Notes under the pieces: model-generated
What the model was told of the DNA's origin: nothing
Seen by the model: the letters and a program-made list of their open reading frames with translations, nothing else
Database searches by the model: none
Source: Zonotrichia leucophrys gambelii
Lineage: Eukaryota > Chordata > Aves > Passeriformes > Passerellidae
Direction of reading: 5' to 3'
Length of the DNA: 64,000 nucleotides
Assembly (NCBI RefSeq): GCF_028769735.1
Contig: NC_088173.1
Coordinates: 15,068,038 to 15,132,037 of the forward strand
In this document: one piece after another, positions 25,701 to 38,327 of the stretch
How the letters are laid out: each line of letters begins with the position of its first letter
Position numbering within the stretch: the first letter of the stretch is position 1
Translations under genes and position numbers: made by a program

Positions 25701-28700
25701 TTACAAATAAGTTTAGAGTAGGAAAGAAAAAAAGTTACTTATTTTCTGACAATCCTGTTTGTATATGAAATTGCAGTATTGAAAGTAACTATTAATCATA
25801 TGAAAGAAAACTCTGGGTGAAATCTTTCTGATGACTTTATAGAGGACCTATTAAGCAAGCATTTCTACAGAAGGAGGTGCAAATTACATAGTACAGAAAG
25901 TCTGGTGGTCTTGCTGCCACAAGAGTAAACACAAAACTGATAACACTTTGCAGAAAAACTTAAGTCTGTGTCAATGTAACTCAATCCTTCCATATCTTGA
26001 TGTATTTAATGCTTTCTTTGGGTTGAATTCCTCTTATGAATAATCCTTCCCTATCAGTTGTATAGGGACCCATAATTCCTGCTGCTGTACTCTACCTAAG
26101 AGCCTGAGAATGAGGTAAGAATGGACTCATTCCATTTTACCTGCAGAAATTTCAAGTCTTTCAAAAAGGTCAGATTAACACAGTTATAAGTCTGACTCAT
26201 AGTAGCTGAAATCTACACCATTTATATAAATGTTCTTTAAATGTTAAAAGTCAAGAGTAAAAGATTCCTACACATTGAATATTTACACTGCTGTTCATTC
26301 TCACATTTACAATAATGCAAAATGGGGAAAAAAACCAGAAGGAATATACAAATAGAAAAAATAAGTTTTTATAAATTTTCTCCTTAAAATATATATGCAG
26401 TGCTGTTTTTAAAGTGTATTCACAATTGCAGTATCTTTTCCTCTAGATATACTACAGTTTTATAGTCAAGTTTGGAAGTTCTTTGAAACAAATTACTGTG
26501 GCAGCTTCACCTTTATACAGTTCAGAGTAAGCCACTAATGGCACAGAGTGTATGTCTGTCAAACTCAGTGCTTAAGAACAGAACAGAAAACTGACACAGT
26601 TATGACAGGCAAGCACTTTATATCAGCAAGAACTTTATGTTGATTATTGCATAGTTCTTGTTACATACTCATGTAAATAGGACTGCAATAAAAACTGCGA
26701 ATTCTGAAATACTTTTGCAGACAGAATTAAGACTGGAGAAAACTATGGAGAAAATGGAACATCTTTTAAAATTATCACATTTTCTACTGCAATCCTAATA
26801 TTTTTATTGAAAATACGTTAGCATAAAGAATTACCATATGTGTTAAGTTAAAGCACATAATATTTTTCATTTGAATTCAGAAATATGTGTATTTCTTGAG
26901 TCACAATTAATAAATAAAATGGATAGCCCATACAGCACTTTCAGTGATTTTTTTTAAAGTAGTTTGTTGTAAATTCTAATTTTATAGAAGTTAGGCTTCA
27001 ATTCCTAAACCCCAGCATTTTCAAGATATTACCTGGAGCTGCTACATTATAACTACTCTAATTTCTTGAAATCCAACCATCATTAAGTTAGCAAACGACA
27101 TATTTAGAAACTTTTTCATAAAAAAAATGTAAGTTCGAGAGAATCAACAAAGAATAAAATTCCTAGGTTTTAATTTGAATTTGCTGTATAATGCATTTAT
27201 ACATATGTTTTGTTTTAAGGACTGGAAGTTTAATACTTTAGATGCTTTAAACTCACCAACTAGATGCGTATCTTCTGTAAATTTAGGCTTCTTAACAGTT
27301 ATTTCTTGTATTGCTTAGGATATTTTTTTTATTCTAAATGAAACATGTTCATATTTGAGTGAAAGAGAATTTCTGGGTTTTTAAATCAATTTTAAATTGT
27401 ATCCAGGGAATAAACATAATGCAGAACTATGTATCTGCTCTTAAAATGCTGCAAGCTCATCATATTGTTTAGGGGCTTAGGGGACAGAACAGATTTTAAT
27501 GTAAATAAACTACTTAGTCACTGCTTAGTCACTAAGTACATAAGACGGGAGGCAGTCTGAGTGGATTAGTTACAAACACAAGTTGAAATTAATCACAGAT
27601 CATGGCAAACACATTTTCTTTTTAGAGTATTTCCACAAAAAAACCTTGCTGAGGTTTACATATGGTAGAGATGGTCACTGGAATTCTTTTGGCATTTATT
27701 TTGCTTTCATATCAGTTTGCAACTTTGTTTTAGGTATGCATATGCTCAATTATATGACAGTGTATAATTTATTGACACATTATAACTGTAATGTGATTGA
27801 CATAACTCCATGTTATGTTGTATGGGATAATTGGAAACAAACAACATACAGAGTGAGGTTTTAGTCAACACTTTCTTTGTAAGGATTGGAAAGAGTACAG
27901 TGATCCATGATGAATGGATGCATATGGAGTGGATGTTCCATAGGACTCACTGCATGTGGGTTTAGCCTGGAGCCTCAGCTCATCTATTTATCACACGTTA
28001 TGAGGTTGGCATGAAGCTCTTTTTCAAACTCCACTCCTTCAAATAATCTTTCATTCTAGAAATTGTACACAACATGAAATAATTTTCTAAATAAAGCATA
28101 TTAAATCTAAGTACTATATTGTTATAGACTAGAGTAGGAATTTTTGTTCATTTTTATTTTTTTAATGTCAGCAGATGCAGTAGGGATCATGAAACAGAAC
28201 CATTTATAAGCTCCTTGTTTAAAGAGTAATTCAGTAGTATATATCTCCTGTAACTGTAATATATTAAGAAATCTACAATAATTTTATTTAAGCTTTTGGG
28301 ATGAATCTATGAAAGAAACAAGACTTCAGCAAATATTGAAGTAAAAATTGATTTAGGGATATGGTAAAAGGAAAAAAAAAAACATACCAGAAGGAGATTT
28401 TCATATTTGTCATTTGCCATTTTCTGTAATGGCAATCTGACAGATTCTAAGTGAGCTAAATAGTTTTATTTTTAAACCAGAGATGTGATAGATTTGATAT
28501 TGGCTCCAGAGAAAGTTAAGTTGAAGATGTGAGTGCAGAGAAGAATTATGATATAAAGAAGAATCTGAAGGCTACATTCTGAAGCAAGATTTCTAGTGGA
28601 GCTCCTTAAATAAGGTGGACTTTCTGTAAAACCTTAATGAGGAAGGTAAAATGGAGTGTATCAGTGTAGGTCGCTTACACAATTTCTATATTTTCAACAG

Positions 28701-30431
28701 ACATAAACCATGAAAGTTTTTTCAGGAACTGCTTTATGAATTAGTCAACTACATTAACAGAACATAACTAAATGAAATGAAATGTAAAAATGCAAAATTC
28801 AGAGTCATGCACATATGAACTAAACAACCAGAATGTATGCATTAAGCACTGTGTTTATGAACTGAAAAGGCTGAAAATATTTATTCTGTTTAACCTTCCC
28901 AAACATAACATCTGAGAAGGACTATAATCATTATCCATAGTGGTAAACAAAGGCTGTGGAAGAAACTATGTCCAAGATGTGAAAATAAATGTATATAACT
29001 GACAATAAATAGCATGGGTAAAGACTCAGAGGAAATGTTCAAACCACTCAAACTGAGTTGTTCTGGAACATTAATGCATTCTTCAATACTGGAAACTAAT
29101 CCTGACCAGTGAGATCCATTTATAGAATGTAATTTCCTGAGACAGAAGAAGATTTCTTAAGAAAGAAGAAGAGATCAGAAAAAAATATGTTAAAGACATT
29201 CTAAAAAGACTTTTTCAAAGACACCAGATATATATTTTAGGCATCATATCTATTTACAGTATTAGGCATCATAGATGCTCTACATCAGGTTTTATTCCCT
29301 TCAAGAGGTTGATTTAGACTGAGATATCAACTATTATTTTTTTTGCTATTACACTGTGCTCTTTATAGCTAACAGCATGTTTCTTTTAACATTTGATTTC
29401 TTGACTCGGTTCCTTCATTTTACTTAAAACTTCCTGAAGTTAATCTAGATTCTGATTATTTTTTTTTATTTTCATGAAATTGATTTTGTAAGGGATGGTG
29501 TGGCACGTTCCATGCCAAGAGCAGAAAAAAACCAATGCAATTTTACAGTTTCTTTGTTCTAGGGTGCAATTACTTTGCATTAGGTTACATTCTCCTTTTT
29601 TGAGGTTCATAAAGCATTTCAGGGCTATTAGGATAAAATGGCATAAAAGAGGAGAGACTAGCACCCTAAGAAACCTGCTCTAGATGGCCCATATTTTCTG
29701 ATTTTAATTTACCCAAGCCACTATGGCAACCTAAGATTTCATAAAATATAAAGGTAAACAAACTTTGATAGTAATTAATCTCTATGAACTAGAAAAATTG
29801 GGAATATTTTACGTATTCCAAAATGACAGTAATAAACTATTGTCAAACTACTGTTTGCTCATTTTCCCTCTTCATCTCATTACACTAAACCTTTATATCC
29901 ACATGAAATTAGAAAAATTATTCAATATTCTGAACTACTGAATCAGAGCTTATGAGTAAAGATCTGTACTATTCTGTGCTGTTTCTCCAGTCCAGTTCTT
30001 ATTATAGGATCTGGAATTGAAATTCCAAGTTTTCTTAGGAGTAATAATTTAAAAAGAAATTTAAAATCTCAACAGATTGCTGGGTCTTTTTCAGCAGGAA
30101 TGAATTCTCTCTCCAGTTTACATTCTAGCTGAGTGCAGTAGTTGGGAAAGTTGCAGTTTCCCCACAGTTCATTACCTCACTTCACAAAATTATTTTAGAC
30201 TCAGGACTTGGTCTTTGTGTATTCCAGGATACAGCAATGTATCTGTGATTTAGTGACTACTGCCCTGTGTTTCAGTTTACAATATTACTTTGCTGCTTGT
30301 CAAAAGGAAAATGTGCTCAACTGCATTTTACCAAACTAATAAAAAACAAGGAATATAAAAACATGTCCAGATGTGCCTGAAAATCTTATGAAAACAGAAG
30401 GCAATAGCGTGTCTAACTGCCACAGTCACCT

Positions 30432-30990
30432 CATCACCCGCATTCACAGCATTAGAAGCATACAAACTTTAAGGCTGGAAAGGACCTTTATGATCGTCAA
30501 TTCCAACCATCACTACTGTCTAATACTAGACACTACCAGAAACACTACTGTAACCTTCACCATCAAACCATATACTCATGTGCTGTATCCACAGTTTCTT
30601 TGAACACTTCCAGGGATGATGACTCCACCACTTCCCTGGGCAGTCTGTTCCAATGCTTTACAACCCTTCATGTGAAAAAATTATCCTAACACCCAATCCA
30701 TCTTCCCTGGGGCAACTCAAGCACCTTTTTTCTCATCCTGTCACCTGTTATCTAGGAGAAGACATGGACCCCAACCCCACTATAACCTCAGTTCAGCTAG
30801 TTGTAGAGAGCAATAAGGTCTTCCCTGAGCCTCCTTTTCTCCAGGTTAAACACAATTTAAGGCACCTGGCCTTGTTGAATAGCATGCAACTGACTTTGGT
30901 CCATTAATCCAGCCTGTCCAGATCCTTCTGTAGAGCACTTCTACCATCCACTAGATCAACACTCCCAACCAACTTAGTGCAATTAGTAAG
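30432..30990 (-). mobile_element. CR1 LINE 3' fragment with internal deletion
   Basis: On the minus strand this is CR1. From left to right it shows the reversed tail ('TTTAAGGCTGGAAAGGACC' at about 30469), 'CACTTCCAGGGATGATGACTC', 'CACTTCCCTGGGCAGTCTG', the 'GTTGTAGAGAGCAATAAGG' block and 'CCTCCTTTTCTCCAGG'. Near 30855-30870 it jumps to 'CTGGCCTTGTTGAATAGCATGC' and 'AGATCAACACTCCCAACCAAC', which lie several hundred bases further 5' in CR1 ORF2. The intervening piece is missing, so this copy carries an internal deletion. It is riddled with substitutions and cannot encode a working reverse transcriptase. Short plus-strand frames at 30373-30907 are antisense artefacts. Confidence 0.9.
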
Positions 30991-32917
30991 AGGAATAACT
31001 GCTATCTCATAGTTAAAGGTTCTCATTTGGCACAGCAATATCCATGGAAGAGGTCATTTTTGTATGATATACGATATAAACTACTGTAAAATTAAAAATT
31101 TTGAACAAAACCCCAGGTTACTAGTTTTCAACATCTTCTTTTCTTTTAACTAGCACAAATTTGAAAATTAACATCTCATTGTTAAACTAATTATAAAGAG
31201 TATTTTAAAGTAGTCTGTGCTGGTTGAAATTTTCTTTCATGAATTACAGATAGCCGAAAGATGACATCCAGATGGAACACTGTGGATTATTAGAAGAATT
31301 TGATTGCGACACAGAATGTTGTATTTTTGAAGCACCTTGGGGGCTGCTTACACACACAAGTCTGAGAACAGTGGTAGTTTTGCACGAGCTTGAGATATTA
31401 TGTATTTATTTATTAAACCAATAGAAGTACCAGAGAACCTAGTTCAAGTATTACATCCCTTGAATGTCACAATACAGGAAATAAAAACGTATGTAGACCA
31501 TTTTATGCTAGAACTCTAACATTCTAATGGTGGTTTTTTTCTTTGGTTCTTCCATTCTAGCTACTAAATTTATCTGATATTCCTGTCTCCTTCTTCACAG
31601 CTGACGTTGAAATGTCTTTCTGTGCAGTACTGCAGCAAGAAAGTTCTCCTCAAAGCAGTAAAAACTATTTGGTTTTTATGGTGAAAGAAAGAAAATTGGA
31701 AAAAAATATAACAGAATTCGACTGCCAGATAGTCACATATGTCAGCAAAATATATCTAATCACCACAGTTCTGATTTTGGAAGTAGAAAAGTACTATCTA
31801 CAAACTGAGGCATACATCTATGTTATCAGTATTTCCTTTTGCTAAAGTTTTAGAATGTACTTTGAAAAAAAAAATAACTCTATGATGTGTGTGTGTATCA
31901 TTAAAATACTTCAGGTCAGAGAATTCAGAGCTGAATCCAACCTTAATGAAAACTAGAATTTTTAAGACTGTTTTACAGAATTGTATTCTGTATCCATACT
32001 TAGACAATTAAGGCCCAAAACATTGCAGTGTTTCTATCTGTCTCATTGATAATTTGTTTTAATTTTTGCTTTTCCTCACAGCTTGACTATACATCACATC
32101 CCTCAACCAAAGAGGAAACTGGCACAGTGTACTATTTTAACTTAGTGCCTTGGCTATACACGAGTAAGGGAGTGTTAAGACCAAATTACAGAACAAAATG
32201 CTGAAAATACAAAAAGGTCTCCATGATTTATAACACAGAGGCCATTGTATTCAATTCCATACCATACATGCAGTCAAATTTCTCTGTGACTAATTCATAT
32301 GTACATCTCTATACTCAGAAAAATAGTGGACATTTATATTAACATTCTTAATTTTATACAATTTCTTGAACAAATTTTTCTTTTTATATTTTACATAATA
32401 GCTGTGAAAATTGATTCCTCATTTTAATAAAATAATATATGCATAGAAGCTTGGTAATATTATGTCTTTCTTAATTCAATGAAACGTGCTTACATATGTT
32501 GAATCAGGACAATGCAATCCAACACAAAATGAAATCTTCGTATTTTGAAGACAATATAAATGGGATACAGACCGAGAATTATTTGCACAAACACTTTCAA
32601 TAATTCTGTTGAATAATAAGTGCTCCCACCATAATTCATATCCTTTACAACATGCTGTAAATATTGATGATGAAATTAAGAAAGATTACTAAATTCTTCA
32701 GCCAGCTACACATACAGCTTGATCACTATTTCTTGTATGGAAAAGAACTCTAAACTGTATTTTCTAGTGTATTCAGAAGATGAGAACTTTCAAGCTATTT
32801 CTTGAGGTTTAATTTGTAAATATAGTGGAACACACACCTTTAATGCACAATAGATTTACAGAGAAAGACTTTTTATGGCTTCATAGGGTGTTCAAAGAAT
32901 AGAACTCACAGTTTATT

Positions 32918-32943
32918 GAATGAGATCAGTTGTGATCTCATTC
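32918..32943. repeat. Perfect inverted repeat, 11-bp arms, 4-nt loop
   Basis: GAATGAGATCA (32918-32928) and TGATCTCATTC (32933-32943) flank the loop GTTG. As RNA it would form a stable short hairpin, but no downstream U-run or flanking gene suggests a terminator or small RNA. Confidence 0.9.
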
Positions 32944-33008
32944 TTCTAGCCAAGCGCAAAACCATTTGTAACCATGCGTTACCACGTGGGGTATCTCAGT
33001 CTTTCCCT

Positions 33009-33029
33009 CTTGCTGATGAACTCAGCAAG
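33009..33029. repeat. Perfect inverted repeat, 8-bp arms
   Basis: CTTGCTGA (33009-33016) and TCAGCAAG (33022-33029) flank a 5-nt loop. It lies within 100 bp of the stronger hairpin at 32918-32943. Confidence 0.85.
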
Positions 33030-33339
33030 AACTCATTTTTTTTCCTATGAATAGGAACTTATTTAAGATATAGGCAAACTTGTTCCTAATAATTTTCTAT
33101 TAAATGGTTATCCAAATTATCAGACAACTATTAAAAAATGCTCTCTGTGTCTAGCATGCGGTACATACCTCCTAAGAGCAACACACACCAACATATATCT
33201 TAAATGCATGACATTCCCCTTCATACATAACCTTCTGACTGCTGTAATTCCTTATAATATATCACATCTGCCAGTTTTCTCTTGATTTCTAACTTATCCA
33301 ACTTACTCTTCTTACTACAGCCTGTGAGGTTTATGAGTA

Positions 33340-33365
33340 CTCACAGCTAGAGAGAAAGCTGTGAG
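33340..33365. repeat. Perfect inverted repeat, 9-bp arms
   Basis: CTCACAGCT (33340-33348) and AGCTGTGAG (33357-33365) flank an 8-nt purine loop. It is the third inverted repeat in about 450 bp. Confidence 0.85.
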
Positions 33366-33529
33366 ATTCACGTCAAAACCCATGAACAGCAACTCAGAAG
33401 CAGTTTCTGCTGAACTGTACAGCTGCACTGAAATGGAACCAAAACACATGTACTCTTAAGCTACCGTGCTTATTAAGATAAATACAGCCAGAAATGAAAC
33501 CGCTCTAATAACTTTTACCTCAAATTTTA

Positions 33530-33547
33530 TATATATGTACATATATA
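33530..33547. repeat. 18-bp TA-rich palindrome
   Basis: A perfect palindrome centred on GTAC inside an alternating TA tract. AT dinucleotide tracts give such palindromes easily, so it carries little information. Confidence 0.8.
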
Positions 33548-33607
33548 AATTAGTAGTAGTACTTTAATTTGCTCTGACTGCAATTTGTTATATACATTCC
33601 TAAATAT

Positions 33608-33672
33608 TACAGAACTACAGAATTATCTAGGTTGGAAAAGACCTTTGAGATCATCAAGTCTAATCTATTATT
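33608..33672 (-). mobile_element. CR1 LINE tail, short fragment
   Basis: About 65 bp match the reversed extreme 3' end of CR1: 'CTACAGAATTATCTAGGTTGG' followed by 'AAAGACCTTTGAGATCATC' and 'AAGTCTAATC'. Only the terminal part is present, so this is a severely 5'-truncated insertion on the minus strand. Confidence 0.85.
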
Positions 33673-34404
33673 ATTTCAAATTGTAAATACAAGTATGTTT
33701 CTAACAGCAATTATATTAATTTCTAAATAAATAATTGGACTTAAAACTATTATGATGCAGAGGAAATGTGAGACATTGTTCTGAAAAGCTTTCGAAGACC
33801 CAGGGATGAAGTTAACTTCAACTGATAAAGCATGGTATTAGACGTGTTCTTCTGAGATGATATCAAGTTTCAAAGCCAGCACTATTAAAATAATAAAGGA
33901 TGGCTTTTTTACAAGTAGGTGAGAAACAGTCCTTTGTATGTTAAGTTTGAATTTCTAAAGGTCATCACAAAAAACATTTAACAACCAACTTACATATTCA
34001 TGTATGGATACAAATACAAAAAAAAGCATGCATATTTATGAAAGTAAAATGCCAATAATTCTTTTGAATATAACTGTGTATTCAATTTTCTACATGAACT
34101 TTGAGTGTTCCATCCATAAATACTATAGGGACTGTGCATATGTATGGTAGTCCTGATGTACAATTGAGGGACAGAGATGTGTCTTTTTTCTTTAGATCTA
34201 AATCCACTTGGAAACTCCAAATCTATTCTGGTTGTCCAAAAGTTTCCCTTTGAAGCCTTTTTTTTTTTCACCAGAGTATGGTTTACAAAACAAAATCTTT
34301 CACAGGAAATCATTATTTAGAGTGATTTATTTTAATCCTGATTAGATGTGAACACAACCAAGGTGAAATACTTTGCAAAGTAACTGAACCAAAACAGTGT
34401 AGGC
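33673..34404. other. AT-rich spacer between divergent CR1 fragments
   Basis: A 107-codon minus-strand frame (33990-34313) spans most of this stretch. Its translation has no motif or family resemblance and is likely chance. Nothing else is recognisable. Confidence 0.45.
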
Positions 34405-35290
34405 CTGATTGGGCAAGAATTGAGACTGGCAACAAAGGGAACTTGTGGTTGATGTCTATTACAGGCCACGATCACTAGATAAGGATGATTATTGATGAAA
34501 CCTTCCTGCTCCAGCTGCAGGATGCATCATGCTCGAAGGCTCTCTTCCTAGTGGGGACTTAACCACCTCAACATCTGGAAAAGCAGGACAGCTATCTGTA
34601 GTGGGCTGGAGAGCAGCCCTGCTGAGAAGGACTCGAGGGTGCTGGTGGATGAAAGGCTGTGCATGAGCCAGCAGACTGCACCTGCACTTTCAGAAAGCCA
34701 TATCCTGGGCCACATCAAAAGGAGCGTGACCCGCTGGTTAAGGGAAGTAATTGTGCCCCTCTACTCTGCCCTCTGTGACAACGGAACGCTGCATCCAGCT
34801 CTGAACTCCCCAGCACCAAAAGCAGATCCAGAGGAAGACCACAAAAATGATCCAAGGGAAAGGGCACTTCTCCTAAGAGGACAGGCTGAGGTAATTGGGG
34901 ATGTTCAGCCTGGAGAAAAGAAGCCTTCTAGCAGCCTCATGGGAATCTTCCAGTATGCAAACTGGGCTTATAGGAGAGCTGGAGAAAGAGCCTTTTTAAC
35001 AAGGGCTTGTAATGAGAGGGACAAGGAGGAAATGGCTTTAAACTGTAAAAGGGCAGATTAAGATTCAATACTAGAAAGAAATTCTTTCCTGTGAGGGTGG
35101 TGAGACACTGGAACAAGACACCCAGAGAGGTGCTAGATGCCCATCCCTAGAAGAGCTTAAGGCCAGGTTGCTGGGCTTTGAGCAACCAAATCTAGCTGAA
35201 ATGTCCCTGCTTGTTTTAGGGGGGTTAGACTAAATTACTTTTAAATCTCCCTTCCAACCCAAACTACTTCTATGATTCTATGATGTCATG
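34405..35290 (+). mobile_element. CR1 LINE, endonuclease piece fused to 3' end by internal deletion
   Basis: The element begins in the endonuclease part of ORF2. In decayed form, 34405-34600 encodes the conserved blocks 'VDV/VYYRP' (about 34440-34475), a 'GDxNHxxI(C)W'-like block (about 34550-34580) and a following NTA-like stretch. At about 34600 it jumps to the ORF2 C-terminal region; a 140-codon open frame (34639-35061) carries 'VLVDERLCMSQQ' and a degraded 'REVIVPLYSAL' block typical of CR1. It ends with an HWN-type block (about 35095), the 3' UTR and two ATTCTATG-like tail repeats near 35272-35283. The whole reverse transcriptase core is missing. The protein has no function left. Confidence 0.9.
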
Positions 35291-38200
35291 AAGACTTTGG
35301 AGTTAGTTTTCATGGCCTCAGGCATTACCACAGACTACTTCCAACCACGATGCCATATACTCCCTTTTACAGAAATGCATCTGACAGACTGTAGGCCACA
35401 ACTCATAAGCCTGGAAATTCTAGGTTTGGAGTCTTCTCGATGGCTATCTAGAAATGAATGTGTGATATGTCATGGGGAAATTCATCCAGCAAAACTTAAC
35501 TAATTGCCTTATCTAACAAAAATATTAAGGAATTTTAAACAAAGTTAGGGGCTCACACATGCAAAACAACCATAATCTTTATCTCACAAAACATAAGACT
35601 ACAAATGAATTAGACCTATTGATAGAAAAACAGTTAGCAGTGAATTTGAAAGTGGATTCAGACACCTAGTGGAAGGAGGCATGGAGCTATCAACACATAC
35701 TTGCCTGTTTCCATACTATTCTATAGGTATACATAATTGATCAAACACAATATTGTGCAAGACAGATCTTTGATCTGGTCTCAGTACTGTAAGTTTTTCA
35801 CGTGTTTATGCTGTACATCTCAGTTTTTCCTATAGCTAAACTGCAAAGATATATCAGGGGAGATACAGTCCTACTGCTATCCTGACAGAACATAAGTACA
35901 TTTTTTACCAAATTGCTCTCTATTTTCATATGTAGCATTTGAAACATCAGATTTGTCCAAAACTGCATTCTCAGAATTCAATTTTTCCATGACTTCAAAA
36001 ATCAAATAATTCAGTGAAAAGTTTCCAATTGCAAGAGAGGACAGGGATATGATGAAAATTATACATTAACATATCTCATTTTATCATTTCAGGCAGCTAA
36101 TGGTAAACCAATCTGCATCAGTATATATTTTACCATGTAAAACTTCATCAAGTATTAGGTCTAAAAGGTGGTTGATTAGATTTTTTTATCGTTAAGAGAA
36201 ATCTTATGATTTATTAACCCTTGTTACTTTTTCCTCTACCTAAAAATATATTAATTATAAAAGAAAAGCTCACATTTGATTTCAAACCACCAGACTAAGC
36301 TCAATTTTGAATTGATACGTCACCTAAGGATACACAGTACTAAAGACTAATTAAAAACAGCAGAAAATTATATTCCAATGTTGTTAGACCAACTGCAATT
36401 AATTCACAAGTGTTTGTGACAAATAAGCAAAAATACTGACATGTGTGTTCCACAGAAAAAAAGGAAATAATTTGGAAGAATTTTCAGAGTGACAATAAAC
36501 AATATATATCACATGTAATAATTTTTGGCTCCATCATGGTCACATTTCAAAAGATTTAAACATATTAACATATTAAACATATTAACACATTAAGCATATA
36601 TTTATTGCTTTTTATAAACATTAATGTTTTCCTTAGGTCTTTTGAAAATAGTCTACATACACTACTTCAAATGAATTATTTTAAATTTCTTAAAACGACT
36701 TGTTAGCTCTGAAGATTACTGAAATATCTAACTATTCAATTGATGAAATAATTTCTTTAGTCATCATAAATGAATCAGAAAGAGCACAATACCTCATTCA
36801 TTAAGAAATTACTTCTGTTATTTATTTTTTATTTGGTATTATTATTGAACTGTCTCTTCCTGGAAAATGGCATAATACAGCACTAACTCTTCACCTAATT
36901 TTTTTTTTCTTTTAAGTCTTTTAAGTCTGCCTCTGATGTAAAGCTATTGATGTGCATCCTACAATCCTGTTGATAACCCGTGTAGCACCTCATTAGGCCA
37001 CACCATTTCTTGACTCCCAAGAAGAGTGACATAAAGAGGATATACTGTTGTACAGTGCCTCTCTGAATGAGACCTTTAGTGTGAAATAAAAAAAAATATT
37101 TTTCAAACTTGCCAAGTATTTGAAGGCACTGGTATGAATGAAAACACAAATGTACAGCACCTTAAGGGATTGTGGATCAAAACCCTCTTGGGGTTTGCCC
37201 TGAAGTTCTATTACCAGCCATCTCTTTTAGTTGATCTTTTCAAATATTGGAAGAATTTTTTCAACTATCTAAAAAAATCCTGCCTTCAAAAGATCTGTAA
37301 AGACAATGTTATGTCTTCAAGTAATGAAAGAAGTTTGAAATGGTTTCATCTAACAGAATGGGTACTTTTTTGTAACATTTTATGAAAAAGTCTATAACAC
37401 ATTCCTGGTGAGAACTCTTATAATCTTTGCTATGTACAAGATTCATAAATATCAATGCTCACATTTACAGGGACAATGTCATCACAATATGTTTAGGTGA
37501 AACTTATTTTTTAGCTGAAAGTGCTTTATAGCTAAAATAACAAAAACTAATCCACTTTACCTACAAATGTGTATGTGGCTATGAACAGAGTGAAAGCAGA
37601 GATGTAAAGAGTGAAAGTTAGTTTCACAAGAAAAGAGGTGCCAGGGTGATTAACTTGTTTTGTTCATCCAGTACTGGGAATATATACAATAAAACCTTAC
37701 TTGAAAATGTTTACTCAATCAAAACCATCATTAGACTACTCTTCCTGGGCAGCATGCAGAGTAAACTAATGCATGCACAGTCTGCAGGTGTTGATTGGAC
37801 ATCTCAGTTTAAAATGGAAGTAACACAAACATGCTTACATCAAACTACCCCCTTTATACTCTAGAACTAATGAATTCCAGAGGGACAGAGAAATACAGAA
37901 AATTTAGGATCCATTGAAAAATACAGGCTGAAGAACAAAGAAATGGGGAAAAAATAGGAGATACCAGAGTTATAAATTTTGGATTTTGTATCAGGCTGCA
38001 ATAATGCACTTTCCCAAACATTTGCTCTAAGTATAAATTTAAACTAGATTTTATAGGACACTGTTTCCAAATAAAGACTCAGGTTTACTACTCCAGCTAT
38101 AAGCTCAATACTCCTTAATGCTGGACAAATTCACAGATGTGGCTGGCAGAAACTTTTAATGACACAGAAATCAAAATACTATTTTGTTTGGTGAAGGAAG

Positions 38201-38325
38201 GAAGATGTTATTAAGGACAAAGGTCATTTGGTTCCTATCTAGCTATAGCACTGAGAACAAAATATTTCTGTCTTTGACAAGATAACCTCAATCTGCATAG
38301 AGGTGGGTTTCTTCCTATGCTGCTA
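35291..38325. other. AT-rich non-coding DNA
   Basis: No gene or interspersed repeat recognised. A small ACATATTA-type tandem (36558-36600) and several homopolymer runs are present. Frames at 36895-37385 on opposite strands have no coding character. Confidence 0.5.
36558..36600. repeat. Short AT-rich tandem array
   Basis: Four to five imperfect copies of an ACATATTA-like unit of 8-10 bp lie head to tail. It is a simple low-complexity tandem repeat. Confidence 0.7.
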
Positions 38326-38327
38326 TT

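Larger units (their letters stand above)
14900..30430. other. 15.5-kb AT-rich stretch with no recognisable repeat or gene
   Basis: I saw no CR1, LTR or SINE similarity here. Reading frames are all under 95 codons and have no family resemblance. Small structures include the triple repeat at 15912-15947, the 22-bp palindrome at 17896-17917, T12 at 19036-19047, (TC)n near 21996-22009, a near-palindrome at 22708-22728 and a 12-bp direct repeat at 29237-29273. The segments near 16.1-16.5 kb and 21.0-21.3 kb are less AT-rich but lack clear exon boundaries. Confidence 0.5.
30995..33600. other. AT-rich non-coding DNA with a hairpin cluster
   Basis: There are no coding blocks. A (TG)n run lies near 31886-31897. 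Four perfect inverted repeats occur within 32.9-33.55 kb and are annotated separately. Confidence 0.5.

Noticed and set aside
32918..32943. Hairpin considered as a microRNA or terminator
   Set aside because: The 11-bp stem is too short for a microRNA precursor, no longer flanking complementarity is seen, and bacterial-type terminators do not apply here.
34639..35061. 140-codon open frame as a host gene
   Set aside because: Its translation carries CR1 ORF2 C-terminal blocks with frameshifted stretches, and it sits inside a CR1 with a clear tail.
36558..36600. Tandem AT repeats considered as a CRISPR or satellite array
   Set aside because: The units are only 8-10 bp, imperfect and without spacers; this is simple low-complexity DNA.
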